NCBI GenBank assembly: GCA_028706405.1 | Contig: JAQWBM010000009.1 | Coordinates: 1 to 64,000 of the forward strand | DNA length: 64,000 nucleotides | Direction: 5' to 3' | Origin: Eubacteriales bacterium | GTDB lineage: Bacteria > Bacillota > Clostridia > Peptostreptococcales > Anaerovoracaceae | Part shown: piece by piece, positions 36,867 to 46,800 of the stretch | How positions within the stretch are numbered: the first letter of the stretch is position 1 | How the letters are laid out: every line of letters begins with the position of its first letter | Notes under the pieces: model-generated | Told to the model about the DNA's origin: nothing | Database searches by the model: none | The model's input: the letters and a program-made list of their open reading frames with translations, nothing else | Made by a program: the position numbers and the translations under genes

Positions 36867-37760
36867 ATGAGCTTAGCCATAAAAGAATTGATGCAAATTG
36901 GAGAATCTGCTTTGAAAAAGGCAGGGTGCATGGATCCCAAAATAGATGCAGAGCTTATCATGCGATTTTTGTTATCTCTTAATAAGCAGCAGCTGTTTAT
37001 TAAAGCTCAATCATTACTGGACGAAAAGAATTGTGAAGAATATTTTAAACTTATTGAGCTTCGCGCCGGAGGAAAGCCTGTTCAGTATATAATCGGAGAA
37101 CAGGAATTCATGGGAATTCCCTTTAAAGTAAATGAAGATGTACTGATACCAAGACAGGATACGGAAACTTTGGCGGAAGAAGTGATCCGTGAGATAAAAA
37201 GCAGGATGTCACAAAAGAAAATGCCTGGCGGCGGGTATCAAATCATGGATCTGTGCTGCGGCAGTGGTGCAATCGGTATAAGTCTCTGCAAGTACTTAAC
37301 GAATGTTAAGGTTACAGCAACGGACATCAGCGGCAAAGCAATTGCACTAGCCAAGGAAAATGCGGAAAATGCGGGTGTCGGAAAATCCGTTAAATTCATC
37401 GAAAGTGATCTGTTTTCTTCACTTAAAAAAGGGCTTGGCGCAGCGAAGTTTCATATCATAGTATCCAATCCCCCTTATATAGAGAGCAACGTCATTCCAA
37501 CGTTACAACGGGAAATCCTGGAGCATGAACCATTGATTGCCCTTGACGGCGGTGTGGACGGGCTGGATTATTACCGAAGAATCATAGCAGGGTCGCCCGC
37601 ATTACTTAAACCCAACGGGATGCTATTTCTGGAAATCGGGCATAACCAGGGGGAAACAGTCTGCAGCCTTTTGGAAGAGTCAGGGAACTTTGAAAAGGTT
37701 AAAGTATTAAAGGATTTAACCGGTCACGATCGTGTGGTAAAATGTGTAAAAATAAGTTAA
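36867..37760 (+). CDS. prmC: Peptide chain release factor N5-glutamine methyltransferase
   Basis: 297 aa. Methylates the GGQ glutamine of release factors; its substrate prfA is encoded nearby. N-terminal helical domain, IGEQEFMGIPFKVNEDVLIPR linker with RQDTETL, SAM motif DLCCGSGAIGISL near residue 126, and the catalytic NPPYIESNVI near 202. Gene order rho-prmC-rpmE-prfA supports the call; the usual order in Clostridia is rpmE-prmC-prfA, so here rpmE has its own leader in between. Confidence 0.95.
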   Translation: MSLAIKELMQIGESALKKAGCMDPKIDAELIMRFLLSLNKQQLFIKAQSLLDEKNCEEYFKLIELRAGGKPVQYIIGEQEFMGIPFKVNEDVLIPRQDTETLAEEVIREIKSRMSQKKMPGGGYQIMDLCCGSGAIGISLCKYLTNVKVTATDISGKAIALAKENAENAGVGKSVKFIESDLFSSLKKGLGAAKFHIIVSNPPYIESNVIPTLQREILEHEPLIALDGGVDGLDYYRRIIAGSPALLKPNGMLFLEIGHNQGETVCSLLEESGNFEKVKVLKDLTGHDRVVKCVKIS

Positions 37761-37772
37761 AACATGACAATC

Positions 37773-37798
37773 GTTACTGTTCACAGCCTTTTGCGCCG
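37773..37798 (+). repeat. Half copy of the palindromic element found at 63034
   Basis: Starts GTTACTGTTCACAGCC and continues TTTTG; 21 bases identical to the left arm at 63034, then CG in place of TA, then CCG. The complementary right arm is not found downstream. It sits 13 bp past the prmC stop. Confidence 0.75.
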
Positions 37799-37858
37799 GA
37801 TGAAGTCACACCTCGCATAAAAAGTTGAAAGCCAAAGAAAAAGTACTTGCCTATTTTA

Positions 37859-37990
37859 ACATGTTATGCTAACATGTAATAGCTATCGTTCCAAATTAAA
37901 TATTTGAACGACCGGATTTGAACGCTCATTTAAGGGTGGGCTTAACACCGTTCCGGAAACGGAACTTCGATAGATACAATAATTGAAAAG
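37859..37990 (+). promoter_or_regulatory. Probable L31 ribosomal protein leader
   Basis: Hairpins ACATGTTA/TAACATGT (37859-37877), TCGTTC..AAAT/ATTTGAACGA (37888-37913) and TTCCG/CGGAA (about 37952-37965) precede rpmE. Autoregulatory L31 leaders are known in Firmicutes; I cannot confirm the class by eye. Confidence 0.4.
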
Positions 37991-38001
37991 AGGTGAAAGG
38001 C

Positions 38002-38202
38002 ATGAAGGAAGGAATCCATCCAGGATACAAGGAATGTACAGTTACGTGTGCATGCGGTAATACGTTTGTGACTAAATCTATGAAGGATGAACTTCGATTG
38101 GATGTATGCTCGTCTTGCCATCCGTTTTTTACAGGTCAGCAAAAATTCATCAATCGCGGCGGTCGTGTCGAAAAGTTCAAGAAAAAGTTCAACATGGACT
38201 AG
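38002..38202 (+). CDS. rpmE: 50S ribosomal protein L31, zinc-binding form
   Basis: 66 aa from ATG 38002, 6 bases after AAGAGGTG; a GTG at 37993 falls within the ribosome site. [20 protein letters not shown] carries the first cysteine pair and [13 protein letters not shown] the second, so this is the C+ zinc form. Ends with RVEKFKKKF. Full length. A perfect palindromic terminator follows, so it is expressed alone. Confidence 0.97.
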   Translation: MKEGIHPGYKECTVTCACGNTFVTKSMKDELRLDVCSSCHPFFTGQQKFINRGGRVEKFKKKFNMD

Positions 38203-38212
38203 CATCAAAATT

Positions 38213-38241
38213 AACTGGAAATCGCGATTTCCAGTTTTTTT
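38213..38241 (+). terminator. Rho-independent terminator of rpmE
   Basis: AACTGGAAATCG/CGATTTCCAGTT, fully complementary, then T-run. Confidence 0.88.
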
Positions 38242-38324
38242 ATGGAGTATATAGAGTATATATGGTATAATGTTTGGGATAAAATTTAAACTCTAATAAT
38301 TATCAGGTTAGGAGTTGCAGATAA

Positions 38325-39392
38325 ATGTACGATAAGTTAGATTTTATTAAGGAGAAATATGAGGAATTAGCCCTTAAGGTTTCTGATCCGGAGGTCATTA
38401 ACGATCAAGCTGTCTGGCAGAGATCTATGAAGGATATGTCTGATATGGAACCTATCGTAAGTAAATATAGAGAATACAAAAAAGCCACGGATGATTTAAA
38501 GAATACAAAGGAAATGTTCAATGACGGAGATATGGACGAGGAGCTAAGGGAGCTTGCGAAAATAGAGCTTGCAGAGCTTGAGGAAAAGCAGGAGGCGCTG
38601 AGCAACGAGCTTAGAATTTTATTGCTTCCTAAGGATCCCAATGATGATAAGAATGTAATCCTGGAAATCAGAGCCGGAACCGGCGGTGAAGAGGCTGGAC
38701 TTTTTGGAAGCAATCTTTTAAGAATGTATATGAGATATGCCGAACGCAGAGGCTGGAAGACGGAAATGATGGACATTAACGATACGGGTATCGGCGGTAT
38801 TAAAGAAGCGGTCATTCTAATCAAAGGAAAAGGCGCATATTCCAGACTGAAATATGAAAGCGGCGTTCATCGTGTTCAAAGAGTACCGGAAACAGAATCC
38901 AGCGGACGAATCCACACATCTGCCGCTACTGTTGCAGTTTTGCCTGAAATCGATGACGTGGAGATTGATTTCAATCAAAACGATGTTCGGGTCGATGTTT
39001 ACAGGTCTTCAGGAAATGGAGGACAGAGCGTTAATACCACGGATTCGGCAGTTAGGCTTACGCATATACCGACAGGGATAGTGGTTACATGTCAGGATGA
39101 AAAGTCGCAAATTAAAAATAAAGATAAAGCATTTAAGGTGCTCAGAGCAAAATTATATGATGCCAAGATTCAGGAGCAAAACGATGAAATCTCTGAACAG
39201 AGGAAAAGTCAGGTCGGTTCGGGTGACCGGAGCGAGCGCATAAGAACGTATAATTTCCCGCAGGGACGTGTATCGGATCACAGAATAGGGTTAACACTAT
39301 ATAAGCTTGATTATTTTCTGGACGGGGATCTGGATGAGATTATTGATGCGCTGATTACATCGGATCAGGCGGAGAGAATGAAGAATTTTTAA
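38325..39392 (+). CDS. prfA: Peptide chain release factor 1
   Basis: 355 aa, UAA/UAG release. PVT-type codon-recognition region ([20 protein letters not shown]) and the GGQ loop in [14 protein letters not shown] near residue 230, followed by [20 protein letters not shown]. Length as in RF1, not RF2 (no programmed frameshift, correct VPETE region). ATG 38325 after TTAGGAG. It is 4 bp upstream of the Sua5 gene, so co-transcribed. Confidence 0.97.
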   Translation: MYDKLDFIKEKYEELALKVSDPEVINDQAVWQRSMKDMSDMEPIVSKYREYKKATDDLKNTKEMFNDGDMDEELRELAKIELAELEEKQEALSNELRILLLPKDPNDDKNVILEIRAGTGGEEAGLFGSNLLRMYMRYAERRGWKTEMMDINDTGIGGIKEAVILIKGKGAYSRLKYESGVHRVQRVPETESSGRIHTSAATVAVLPEIDDVEIDFNQNDVRVDVYRSSGNGGQSVNTTDSAVRLTHIPTGIVVTCQDEKSQIKNKDKAFKVLRAKLYDAKIQEQNDEISEQRKSQVGSGDRSERIRTYNFPQGRVSDHRIGLTLYKLDYFLDGDLDEIIDALITSDQAERMKNF

Positions 39393-39396
39393 TCAA

Positions 39397-40491
39397 ATGA
39401 AAACCAAAATTTTTGACGTAAAGGATTTAAATAAACATAATATAGAGCAAAGCGCCGTCTATGACGATGCAGAAGCCAATGAAAAGGTTGAGGCAGCACT
39501 GGAAAAAATAGATGAGGCGGCTCAAATCATTATTGATGGCGGTCTTGTGGCATTTCCGACGGAGACTGTTTACGGTCTTGGCGCAAATGCGCTGGTTCCT
39601 GAAGCAGTGGCGAAGATTTTTTCTGCAAAAGGACGGCCGGCTGATAATCCGCTAATCGTTCACATCGCAAGAGCGAGCAACATCGGGGAATTAACTCCGG
39701 CTTTGACACCGGAAATCATACGTGTTATAGATAATTTTTGGCCGGGACCGCTTACCATCGTTTTACAAAAGAAGGCAAGCGTGCCGGATATCACTACCGG
39801 CGGGTTGAAAACCGTTGCTATTCGCATGCCTGATGATCCGGCCGCTTTGGAACTGATAAAAAAAGCGGGATGCCCGGTAGCGGCGCCCAGCGCTAATGTT
39901 TCAGGCCGGCCAAGCCCTACAAAAGGTGAGCATGTGATTGAGGACATGGATGGAAAGATTGATGCGATATTGATAGGGAATGATTGCCGGATAGGAATAG
40001 AATCCACTGTTTTGGATCTGACCGGAGATATTCCGACTATTTTACGGCCGGGGATCATAACGGCCGAAAATATTGAAGCTGCTATAGGCAAAAAGGTTGA
40101 AATGGACCCCACCCTGAATCATCGTAAGAATAGCTTCAGCGACTCTGAGGATGAAAAAAACTTAGCCCCGAAATCCCCGGGAATGAAATACAAGCATTAC
40201 GCTCCGAAGGCGGAAATGATTATTATAGAAGGACAGCGGGATAAGGTTAAAAGCGAAATAGAGCGCCTGAAAGCTCTCAACGAAAAGCTGGGACTCAAAG
40301 TCGGTATAATTTTGTTTGAAGAGAAGGCCTTTATTGAAGCTGCCCATGAATTCTTTGCCAGGCTAAGAGATCTGGATGACGAGGGCGTGAACTTGATTTT
40401 GGCAGGAGCCTTAAGCGAAAGTGACGGAGTTGGTTTTGCGGTGATGAACCGAATGTTGAAATCTGCGGGATATCACATTGCAAAGGTATAA
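39397..40491 (+). CDS. Threonylcarbamoyl-AMP synthase (Sua5/YwlC)
   Basis: 364 aa, two domains. N-terminal YrdC fold makes threonylcarbamoyl-AMP for tRNA t6A37: GGLVAFPTETVYGLGANA near residue 48, KGRPADNPLIVHIA near 77, APSANVSGRPSPT near 165. C-terminal Sua5 domain linked by PKSPGMKYKHYAPKAE. An N-terminal extension of about 25 residues precedes the core. Position after prfA is standard in Firmicutes. Confidence 0.95.
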   Translation: MKTKIFDVKDLNKHNIEQSAVYDDAEANEKVEAALEKIDEAAQIIIDGGLVAFPTETVYGLGANALVPEAVAKIFSAKGRPADNPLIVHIARASNIGELTPALTPEIIRVIDNFWPGPLTIVLQKKASVPDITTGGLKTVAIRMPDDPAALELIKKAGCPVAAPSANVSGRPSPTKGEHVIEDMDGKIDAILIGNDCRIGIESTVLDLTGDIPTILRPGIITAENIEAAIGKKVEMDPTLNHRKNSFSDSEDEKNLAPKSPGMKYKHYAPKAEMIIIEGQRDKVKSEIERLKALNEKLGLKVGIILFEEKAFIEAAHEFFARLRDLDDEGVNLILAGALSESDGVGFAVMNRMLKSAGYHIAKV

Positions 40492-40613
40492 AATGTTTGG
40501 CAGTTTTGCTCTCTAAAATGGATGATTCTCAAATATTTCCATTTTAATTTTTAAATGCTTGCTTGCAGGCATATTGATAAGATGCCAGCTGAAATATATA
40601 TTGGGGGTGCATT

Positions 40614-41045
40614 ATGAAAATTGCATTGGCTGCGGATCATGGCGGCTTTGAATTAAAAGAAAAGGTAAAGTCTTACCTTCAAACCAACGGTCATGATGTT
40701 ATAGATTTGGGATGTCATACGGATGAATCCACGGATTACCCTGAATACGGTAAGGTGTGCGGTGAAGCGGTCATGCAGGGAAATGCGGAACGGGGCATTG
40801 TTATTTGTGGGACAGGCATAGGAATATCTATAGCTGCAAATAAGGTAAAGGGAATCCGCTGTGCATTATGCACGAGCCTGATTATGGCGGAAATGAGCAG
40901 AAAGCATAATAATTCTAATATAATTGCGTTGGGGGGCAGGATCCTTGAGCATGATGTTGCGCTGAGCATCGTTGAAGTATGGCTGAACACTGAATTTGAA
41001 GGCGGACGCCATCAGCGAAGGGTTGATCTGCTCGACAGAATGTAG
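40614..41045 (+). CDS. rpiB: Ribose-5-phosphate isomerase B
   Basis: 143 aa, ribose-5-P to ribulose-5-P. ADHGGFELKEK at the start, catalytic-site CGTGIGISIAANKV near residue 65, and ARLCTSLIMAEMSRKHNNSN-type block (here RCALCTSLIMAEMSRKHNN) with NIIALGGR. GGGGGTGC precedes ATG. Follows the Sua5 gene, as in other Clostridia. Confidence 0.97.
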   Translation: MKIALAADHGGFELKEKVKSYLQTNGHDVIDLGCHTDESTDYPEYGKVCGEAVMQGNAERGIVICGTGIGISIAANKVKGIRCALCTSLIMAEMSRKHNNSNIIALGGRILEHDVALSIVEVWLNTEFEGGRHQRRVDLLDRM

Positions 41046-41206
41046 ATCCCTCATCGTGATCCAGTATACACATTTACCGGCAGAGTATTATTGTAAAATA
41101 CCCAATGATATTGAAAACAGGATAGTCATCTCAAAAAAATAAATAGATATTAACAAAGTTAAAATAAGATAAGATATACCAAAAGTGCAAAAGAAGGAAA
41201 CCAAAA

Positions 41207-42451
41207 ATGAAAACAGAATTAGAAAGAAACGTTTTTGACGTTTTGATGGAAAGAGGTTTAATCAAACAGACAACGCATGAGGAAGAGATCCGTGAACTGC
41301 TGGGTAAGGAAAAAGTCACTTTCTATGTGGGCTTTGATCCCACTGCAGACAGCCTTCACGTGGGACACTTCATGCAAATCATCGTAATGATGCATATGCA
41401 AAAATATGGACATATTCCTGTCGTGTTGATTGGCGGAGGTACAACGTTGGTCGGAGATCCATCCGGCAGAACGGATATGCGCCAGATGATCACGAAGGAA
41501 AATATACTTGCCAACGGTGAAAAATTTAAGAAAACCTTCAGTAAATTCATAGACTTTTCCGATGGAAAAGCCATTATTGACAACAACGCAGATTGGCTTC
41601 TTGATTTAAATTATGTTGATTTTATAAGGGATATAGGAAAACATTTTTCTGTGAACAGGATGCTTACGGCAGAGTGTTTCAAACAGAGGCTGGAGACAGG
41701 TCTTTCCTTCCTGGAATTCAACTACATGCTGATGCAATCTTATGACTTCCTGGTGCTTCGCCGAAGATACGGCTGTAAGATGCAGTTTGGAGGAGATGAT
41801 CAGTGGTCGAATATCCTCGGCGGCGTCGATCTCGTTCGTCGTGAGATGGGTGAACAGGTTTACGGAATGACATTTAAGCTTCTCACTACCAGCGAAGGCA
41901 AGAAAATGGGAAAAACGCAAAAAGGAGCTTTATGGCTTGACCCGGAAAAAACAACTTCTTATGAGTTTTACCAATATTGGAGAAATGTTGAGGATGCAGA
42001 TGTGGAAAACTGCTTGTCAATGTTGACTTTCCTTCCGATGGATGAGGTAAAAAGACTGTCATCCCTGGAAGATGCGGAGATCAATAAGGCGAAGGAGATC
42101 CTCGCTTTTGAGGTTACCAAGCTGGTTCACGGTGAAGAGGAAGCTAAAAAAGCACAAGAGGCATCCAGAGCATTATTTGCAGGCGGAGGAAGTATGGATG
42201 ATGTACCGAAAACACAGATGCCGGCTTCATCCTTTGAAGGTGACGGAATGGGAATCGTAAGCCTGATTGCGGAACTGAAGCTGGTATCCAGCAAGGGCGA
42301 CGGATTCAGGACCATAGAACAGGGAGGACTCTCCATTGATAATGAAAAGGTTACCGATACCAGGCTTATGGTAACAAAGGATATGTTCGAGGACGGAAAA
42401 ATCCTGATTAAAAAAGGCAAAAAAACCTTCCATTTGGTAGAATTAATTTAA
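41207..42451 (+). CDS. tyrS: Tyrosine--tRNA ligase
   Basis: 414 aa class I synthetase. [17 protein letters not shown] holds the HxGH (HVGH) signature; [11 protein letters not shown] is the KMSKS-type loop with G in place of the first S (KMGKT); [10 protein letters not shown] binds tyrosine. C-terminal S4-like RNA-binding domain from about residue 350. AAGGAAACC lies before the ATG. The upstream 160 bases show no T-box consensus that I can see. Confidence 0.96.
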   Translation: MKTELERNVFDVLMERGLIKQTTHEEEIRELLGKEKVTFYVGFDPTADSLHVGHFMQIIVMMHMQKYGHIPVVLIGGGTTLVGDPSGRTDMRQMITKENILANGEKFKKTFSKFIDFSDGKAIIDNNADWLLDLNYVDFIRDIGKHFSVNRMLTAECFKQRLETGLSFLEFNYMLMQSYDFLVLRRRYGCKMQFGGDDQWSNILGGVDLVRREMGEQVYGMTFKLLTTSEGKKMGKTQKGALWLDPEKTTSYEFYQYWRNVEDADVENCLSMLTFLPMDEVKRLSSLEDAEINKAKEILAFEVTKLVHGEEEAKKAQEASRALFAGGGSMDDVPKTQMPASSFEGDGMGIVSLIAELKLVSSKGDGFRTIEQGGLSIDNEKVTDTRLMVTKDMFEDGKILIKKGKKTFHLVELI

Positions 42452-42460
42452 TTTTATTTA

Positions 42461-42490
42461 GTTGACAAACAGCGAGACACAGTATTATAA
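42461..42490 (+). promoter_or_regulatory. Sigma-A promoter of rplM-rpsI
   Basis: TTGACA (42461-42466), 18-base spacer, TATAAT (42485-42490). Confidence 0.88.
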
Positions 42491-42606
42491 TGTTTGTGCA
42501 CTATGTGTAAAAATCCATTAGCCCCGGATTTTACAAAATACGAACGAATGACCAGGGTGGGGTGAAACGCGCTGGTTGAAAAATAGGAATATGAGGAGTT
42601 TTTAGG
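42491..42606 (+). promoter_or_regulatory. Probable L13 ribosomal protein leader
   Basis: Two hairpins, AAAATCC/GGATTTT (about 42511-42534) and ACCAG/CTGGT (42551-42577), between the promoter and rplM. An L13 leader is known from Firmicutes; class membership not confirmed by eye. Confidence 0.45.
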
Positions 42607-43035
42607 ATGAGATCATTTATTGCAAAACCTCATGAAGTTGAAAGAAAATGGTATATGATTGACGCCGAGGGCAAAACTCTTGGCAGGTTGGCAACAGAAG
42701 CAGCTTCTATATTGAGAGGTAAGAGAAAACCAATTTTTACACCACATGTTGATACTGGTGATTATGTCATAGTAATAAATGCCGAAAAGGTCGAAGTCAC
42801 AGGCGATAAAAGACAAGATAAAATGTACAAAAGACATACCGGATATTCAGGCGGACTTCGTGAAATCAGTTTTGAAAAATTACAGGCAAAGAAGCCTAAT
42901 GACATTATAAAACATGCGATAAAAGGCATGATGCCGAATGGAAAGCTCGGCAGACAGATGTATAAGAAGCTTAAGGTTTACTCAGGTCCGGAGCACAAGC
43001 ACGCGGCTCAGAAGCCTGAAATATGGAACTTTTAG
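42607..43035 (+). CDS. rplM: 50S ribosomal protein L13
   Basis: 142 aa. [20 protein letters not shown] at the N-terminus, [35 protein letters not shown], and HKHAAQKPE near the end; all standard for L13. GAGGAG lies before the ATG. Followed by rpsI after 19 bp, the universal pair. Confidence 0.98.
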   Translation: MRSFIAKPHEVERKWYMIDAEGKTLGRLATEAASILRGKRKPIFTPHVDTGDYVIVINAEKVEVTGDKRQDKMYKRHTGYSGGLREISFEKLQAKKPNDIIKHAIKGMMPNGKLGRQMYKKLKVYSGPEHKHAAQKPEIWNF

Positions 43036-43054
43036 GAAAGGGGAGAAATCATAA

Positions 43055-43450
43055 ATGGCAAAAATGCAATACACCGGAACAGGTAGAAGAAAATCTTCCA
43101 TTGCCAGAGTCAGATTAATCCCTGGCAAAGGAAACATAACAATAAACAAGAAGCCTCTTGATGATTATTTTGGAATGGAGATCCTGAAGAGAGAGGTCAG
43201 AAGACCTTTTGAGGTTGCCGGAGTAGAAGGCAGGTTTGATGTGATCGCAATCGTAACAGGAGGCGGAACCACAGGTCAGGCCGGAGCGTTACGACATGGA
43301 ATTTCCAGAGCGCTTGCTTCTTCAGACAGAGAAGCATTCAGGGGACCCCTTAAGGCGGCAGGCTTTTTAACGAGAGACCCGAGAATGAAGGAAAGAAAAA
43401 AATATGGACTCAAGAAAGCGCGCCGTGCTTCACAATTTTCAAAGAGATAA
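43055..43450 (+). CDS. rpsI: 30S ribosomal protein S9
   Basis: 131 aa. [38 protein letters not shown], and the C-terminal [19 protein letters not shown] with the SKR end that contacts the P-site tRNA. Second gene of the L13 operon; terminator directly after. Confidence 0.98.
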   Translation: MAKMQYTGTGRRKSSIARVRLIPGKGNITINKKPLDDYFGMEILKREVRRPFEVAGVEGRFDVIAIVTGGGTTGQAGALRHGISRALASSDREAFRGPLKAAGFLTRDPRMKERKKYGLKKARRASQFSKR

Positions 43451-43456
43451 GGACAA

Positions 43457-43488
43457 GAACCCTCAAATCATACGATTTGGGGGTTTTA
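43457..43488 (+). terminator. Rho-independent terminator of rplM-rpsI
   Basis: AACCCTCAAATC / GATTTGGGGGTT stem with a 4-base loop, then TTTATTATT. Confidence 0.88.
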
Positions 43489-43802
43489 TTATTGAGCCAA
43501 GACCTTTTTCCATATCCATATTTCGCTTGTTAAAATTGGAACAAACTGGGTATATATATTATTAATAATATTCACTTCTTAATAACGGGACAAAGATGTC
43601 ACTTGCCTCGTTGAAACGTACAGATGTAAGAACAATTTCTACAGTCAAAATTTTGCTACTTAAGCGTTATAATCCATCAATGTCAATACTCTTTATTTTA
43701 TAATCATGCCTTATGCCATCTTAAATATCGACATGAGATTCATGGGAGTCAACCCGGAAAAAATGTGCTTAAATCTTTTAAGATTCACAGAAAGGGGAGA
43801 AC
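43489..43802. other. Intergenic region, no clear element
   Basis: AT-rich. A short AATCTT/AAGATT hairpin near 43772-43785 precedes the ribosome site AAAGGGGAG of the next gene. No promoter I would defend and no protein-like frame. Confidence 0.4.
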
Positions 43803-46800
43803 ATGATGATGAAAAAAATAAATCGAAAAAGTCGTTTTCATGCGATAACCAGCGAGGCAGCGAAACCTTTAGGACCGAAGGATTGGGAAGAACAAATGCA
43901 GATACTGTCCTACGGTCATCAGAATGTAAAGTGGAAAAAACACAATCCGGTTATTGTTAAGTACAATCGGAGCGCCTACAGGAAGCTGAATCAAATTAGA
44001 TATAATATAACAGAAGTGTCCGAGGATATTATCGCCCTTATGCCCTCCGCCCGTTGGCTGTTCGACAATTTTCAAATGATGTATCGTGAAATTAAAAAGA
44101 TTAAGTCCACAGGGAGTTACGAAATGCTGCCCGTTTTGCAATACGGAGAGGATCGCGGGCTTCCCAGGATCTATGTTGTGGCAAAAGAAATGATCGCCTT
44201 GGCAGGAGGTCATCTTGACGAGGAAAACATCACTCTGATGATGAAGGCATATCAAAAGAATCTGCCTTTATCAGATAAGGAGCTTTGGATGCTTCCGGAG
44301 ATGATCGGTTTATGCCTGCTAAAGCGTATCATAGAGATTTCTGATGACATCGTGTATCGGATAAAAGCTAAAAATAAAGCGGACACATTCGTAAAAGAGA
44401 CATTGAAGGCAGAATCAAGGAAGCTGGATGTTGAACCTCTTTTAAATAATTATGGCGACGGATGGGAAGAGGATTTTTCATTCCACTGTCATGTCCTATA
44501 TCTTTTGAAAAACATGTCCGCAAATGATGACGATATCCAAAAATATCTGGAGCATCATGAAAAAATTCCCGGAAAATACATAAGCGCCTTCGATGTTTTC
44601 AAGGAGGAAGGAAAGATAGAATCCCTGCTGGAGTCAAAGGTCCGTGCCCTTATAGTCAGCTTGAGAGAGATCAACCAGTTGGACGAAGAAAAGCTTTTCG
44701 AGGATTTGTCTCAATTGGAAGAGATTTTGTCAAGAGATCCTGCCGGCATATATTCAGACATGGATGCGGAGAGCAGAAGCTTTTACCGGCAGTCTGCCGA
44801 AAGGCTTGCACTGAAGTACGGCATGGAGGACGGTGATGTGGGCGAAGTATGTTTCGAGCTTGCTGAAGCAGGACGTGAGGATTTAAACCATTCAGATCAC
44901 GTAGGAACCTATCTTGTGGGAAAAGGACATCCAATCCTGAAAGCGAAAATCAGAAAACAGGAACCGCCGAAAACACTGGAGCCTAGGAATAAAAAAGGTA
45001 AATGCTATATGTTCGTTACCTCTTTGCTTCTGATTGCCTTTTGCAGCTTGTTTTTCCTATGGATAAATGATCTTCCGGCCTTATCGTATCAATCCATTAT
45101 GCTTTTCCTTGTAGCATTGCCGATCATAGTGGGTATCACTTTAGAAGTCTCTAATAATATTTTTGCGCGGTTTGTGCCCGTAAAAAGAATAGCTTCCATG
45201 GATTATCTAAGTGAGATCCCCGATGAAGCCAGGACATTTGTGGTAATGCCGATCATTCTTTCCTCGCCGGAGCAGGGGCTGGAATACTTGGAACGGCTGC
45301 ACAGTCACTATCTGGCTAATCGCCAGCCCAATTTGTTTTTTGCGCTCCTTGCTGATTACTCTGATTCCTCTGCGCCACATACCTCCAATGATGAGCTAAT
45401 TACAAAAACCCTTGAAAAGCATATACGTGAACTGAATTCCAAGTATCCCAGCGCTTATCAGCGATTCTCGCTGTTCTTCCGAAAACGGAAATGGAATGAG
45501 GCGCAGGGGTGCTACATGTGCTGGGAACGGAAGCGTGGCAAGCTGGAAGAATTCAATGCCTATATTACCGGAACACCCAAGGAGGATACTCACTTTTCTT
45601 TAATTAATTTCGATAAAAGCCTTATCGGTACTTTTAAATATGTGATCACACTGGATGCAGATTCCGTACTGGTACAAAACAGTGCATCCAAGCTTGTGGG
45701 AATGATACACCATCCTTTAAATAATGCAATTTTAGATGAGTCAGGAAAAAAGATAAAAGAAGGGTATGCCATTATTCAGCCTGCCGTAAGGAACCATATC
45801 TGTGACCATAACAGCGGAAGATTCACGAAGCTTGCAGGCGGACAGGATGGTCTGGTTCACTATTCCGATATGATCTCCGATATTTACCACGATGTCTTTG
45901 GGGAGGGTTCATATATAGGAAAAGGAATTTATAATATCGAAGTTTTTCATAATATTCTTAACAATAAATTCGCGGAAAACCGCGTGCTGAGTCATGACTT
46001 GTTAGAGAGCTGTTATGTAAGAACCGCTTTTACCGGTGCGGCAAATATACTGGATGACTTCCCGGGCAGCGTGATTTCCTTTATAAAAAGAGAACACCGC
46101 TGGATCAGAGGAGATTGGCAGCTGCTGCCATGGCTTGTAAAGCGAGACGGTCTCAGTCTGATCTCCAAATGGAAGATACTGGATAATATGAGGCGCAGCC
46201 TTGTTCCTTTATGCAAAGTGTTGTTTATCATTTTAAATCTGGCATTTATTCCTGATGCGTGGTATATATGGCTGCCCGTTGTATTCTTTTCTGAAATTTT
46301 TAATATCGTAATTTCGATGTTACGCATTATTGCTCATAAACTTAGACAACCAAGGCTTGCCATCATATATAAAAAATTGCATCGGGATATGGCAGGGATA
46401 TTATTAAGAGCCTTGCTTGATGTACTGCTGCTGCCATACAGGGCATATACATCGATGGACGCTATAATAAAAACCTTATACCGCCTTGCCATCAGTAAAA
46501 AGAATTTGCTGATGTGGAATTCAGCCGATACGGTAGAAAAGGCTGTGGCGAATACTAAAAAGGGGTACTTTCTCCATATGTGGAGCGCTTTGATCCCAAG
46601 CGCGGCCCTGTTTGCGCTGCTCATGATTAAGCAATTAAATACGCCGGCGGTCCTGTTTTATGCAGTAGTTGCATTGGCATGGGCTATGTCGTTTCTTCCG
46701 GCGTACTATATTAGCCGGCCAGTGACTGAAAACCCTTTGGATACTGATGACGAGGAAATGCTTCTGGAGATAGCAAGGGACACATGGAGCTTTTTTAAAG